Assembly (NCBI GenBank): GCA_016188575.1
Contig: JACPHN010000227.1
Span: 1-17,326 of the forward strand
Reading direction: 5' to 3'
DNA: 17,326 nt
Origin: Candidatus Schekmanbacteria bacterium
GTDB taxonomy: Bacteria; CSSED10-310; JACPHN01
Within the stretch, counting starts at the first letter, position 1; every line of letters begins with the position of its first letter. The notes below the pieces were generated by a model, which was given only the letters and a program-made list of their open reading frames with translations, searched no databases and was not told where the DNA came from. This document shows positions 16,300 through 17,326 of the stretch, in pieces. The translations under genes and the position numbers were made by a program.

Positions 16300-16908
16300 T
16301 CAGCTCCCGCGGCCGGGGCCAGGCCGGCTCGCGGGCTTTGGACAGAGATAGATCGTGGGGTCGCCGGCGCAGTCGAAGGGCGTGTAGCACGGCTGAACGG
16401 TCCAGCGCATTCCGGTGACAATGTCTAGCAGGTAGTATGCGGCCCTACGCTTGGCCGATCCGTCGGGCATGCCGCAAACCTTGGGTATCAAATCCGCTAC
16501 TTCACGACTGTCCGCGATTTCCGGGAAGTCCATGGAAAGAATATCAACTAGTCTTAGCAAGTCTTCAATCGCGTACTCATCGTCCGTGCGCATTATTCTG
16601 TCTACAATTGGATCCAGTATTACTATACCTTGCGATGCTATCGAGTATTTATACATGCAGGGAGGATGCACATAATTGCATGTATAAAGATAAATATCTA
16701 GCTGTAATTCTATCCCCATAGACAAAAGCATTTCTATGCTTTGTGATAAATCGAGTTTGTTTAGATCGACGTATATTTCTGATGGATCTCTGGACTTTCG
16801 TCCGTAATTCATGACGAGTAGAGCGACAGGAGCGCAGCTTGATGTGATTATTCCTATAAATGTCACTGTGATCGCCAGATATGCCTTACTTGCAGCCGCA
16901 CGGTCCAT
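16300..16908 (-). CDS. Membrane-anchored or lipoprotein-like Cys-rich protein, putative immunity protein
   Basis: 202 residues; I do not recognise the family. The N-terminus is basic then hydrophobic (KAYLAITVTFIGIITSSC, 8-25). C25 follows TSS, an imperfect lipobox, so either lipid anchoring or a plain signal anchor is possible. Six more cysteines (77, 84, 145, 174, 180, 189) suggest disulfides outside the cytoplasm. The middle (110-165) looks helical. The ATG overlaps the end of the upstream DUF4157-like frame by 23 bases, which implies coupled translation. Most of the gene is AT-richer than its surroundings, but the last 30-40 codons (ending KPASRPGPGRGS) become GC-rich, so the original 3' end may have been altered. 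Position directly behind a toxin-like C-terminus suggests immunity; this is an inference from context. A weak purine-rich AAAGCAG precedes the ATG. Confidence 0.7.
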   Translation of the reverse strand: MDRAAASKAYLAITVTFIGIITSSCAPVALLVMNYGRKSRDPSEIYVDLNKLDLSQSIEMLLSMGIELQLDIYLYTCNYVHPPCMYKYSIASQGIVILDPIVDRIMRTDDEYAIEDLLRLVDILSMDFPEIADSREVADLIPKVCGMPDGSAKRRAAYYLLDIVTGMRWTVQPCYTPFDCAGDPTIYLCPKPASRPGPGRGS

Positions 16909-17326
16909 CTGCTTTGAATTCCTGCTTTATTTGTTCCATTATTTCTGCTGCACGTTTGTCTGCCTCCGTCTCCATCGGTATTTCGTCTGGATTCGTACCC
17001 TGCTTCTTTGCGTCTGACCGTTGCTTCAAGTATTCACGGAGAAAGTCTACCTTTCCGCTTGTCGCATATTGCTCAACGTGATGTAGCTCATGGGTAATAA
17101 GTTCCAGGCCATCCCTGGTTAACGGCTTGTATTTCCCTTTATTGAAATAGATATTGTCTCCCCACGTAAATGCTTGCTCGTCCCCTTCGAGAAATGGCTT
17201 GGACCACGCTGGAAAACCCTCGTAGATGTCCACGTCCTTCACGCTAATGCGGTCGAATTTCCGTTCCAGGTAATCGGCCAGACACTCCGACAACCCCTCG
17301 AGTCCCCACGGATCCGTCAGATTGAC
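16886..17326 (-). CDS. C-terminal end of an RHS-type polymorphic toxin with a DUF4157-like metallopeptidase domain (5' end outside window)
   Basis: The frame is open to the right edge; 146 residues are visible. It begins VNLTDPWGLEG, which resembles the DPxGL ending of the RHS core, so the rest of a large RHS/YD-repeat protein probably lies beyond the window. The following domain of about 135 residues matches DUF4157 (eCIS core) peptidases: FTWGDNIYFNKGKYKPLTRDG, then HELHH (H79-E80-x-x-H83 of the visible part) with VEQY, and METEADKRA supplying E121 as a likely third zinc ligand. A linker rich in Lys, Gln and Asp separates the two parts, and the end is GPCGCK followed by TAA. In RHS proteins the sequence after DPxGL is the variable effector tip, so this would be a peptidase toxin or self-processing domain delivered to other cells. 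A separate gene starting at a TTG (17293) is possible but less likely, as the frame continues through the DPxGL motif. The composition is AT-richer than the rest of the window. Confidence 0.8.
   Translation of the reverse strand, partial: VNLTDPWGLEGLSECLADYLERKFDRISVKDVDIYEGFPAWSKPFLEGDEQAFTWGDNIYFNKGKYKPLTRDGLELITHELHHVEQYATSGKVDFLREYLKQRSDAKKQGTNPDEIPMETEADKRAAEIMEQIKQEFKADGPCGCK

Overview
This is a GC-rich chromosomal window (well over 60% GC by eye) from a Gram-negative bacterium. Three things suggest a Myxococcota-like, planctomycete-like or related delta lineage: a serine/threonine kinase fused to a formylglycine-generating-enzyme (FGE, SUMF1) domain, a large exported beta-helix/CARDB surface protein, and an RHS-type toxin end. 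Lineage is an inference of low certainty. No rRNA, tRNA, IS element or CRISPR array was seen. Only about 0.9 kb at the right edge is clearly AT-richer.

Left part (1-5341): two divergent exported proteins with HExxH motifs share a 291-bp intergenic region. On the minus strand, a protein of over 1,200 residues runs off the left edge. It has a signal peptide, NosD-like right-handed beta-helix, CARDB domain, metallopeptidase-like domain, Ig-like domains and a hydrophobic C-terminus. On the plus strand lies a secreted M1-like gluzincin of 480 residues.

Middle (5342-8675): a 589-bp non-coding stretch holds five tandem 42-bp repeats. On the minus strand four of them look like intrinsic terminators. 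A kinase-PEGA-like-FGE gene follows with a clear promoter and ribosome binding site, but its single reading frame is interrupted by two in-frame TAG codons with no frameshift.

Right centre (8843-16031, minus strand): an apparent operon metH, then an SDR protein without the usual YxxxK, then a GT-C-type membrane glycosyltransferase carrying a C-terminal TolB-like propeller. The metH upstream region and that of the left-edge beta-helix gene share an identically spaced composite element: GGCGGTGGATTC, 16 bases, then TTGACNCGC at the -35 site.

Right edge (16300-17326, minus strand): an AT-richer cassette. The frame entering from outside the window starts with an RHS-core-like ending (LTDPWGL) and continues into a small DUF4157-like metallopeptidase domain. 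It overlaps by 23 bases a Cys-rich, membrane-anchored or lipoprotein-like protein of 202 residues that I do not recognise. The layout fits a polymorphic toxin tip with its immunity gene and is the best candidate here for an undescribed system. The kinase-FGE gene with two amber codons is the second.
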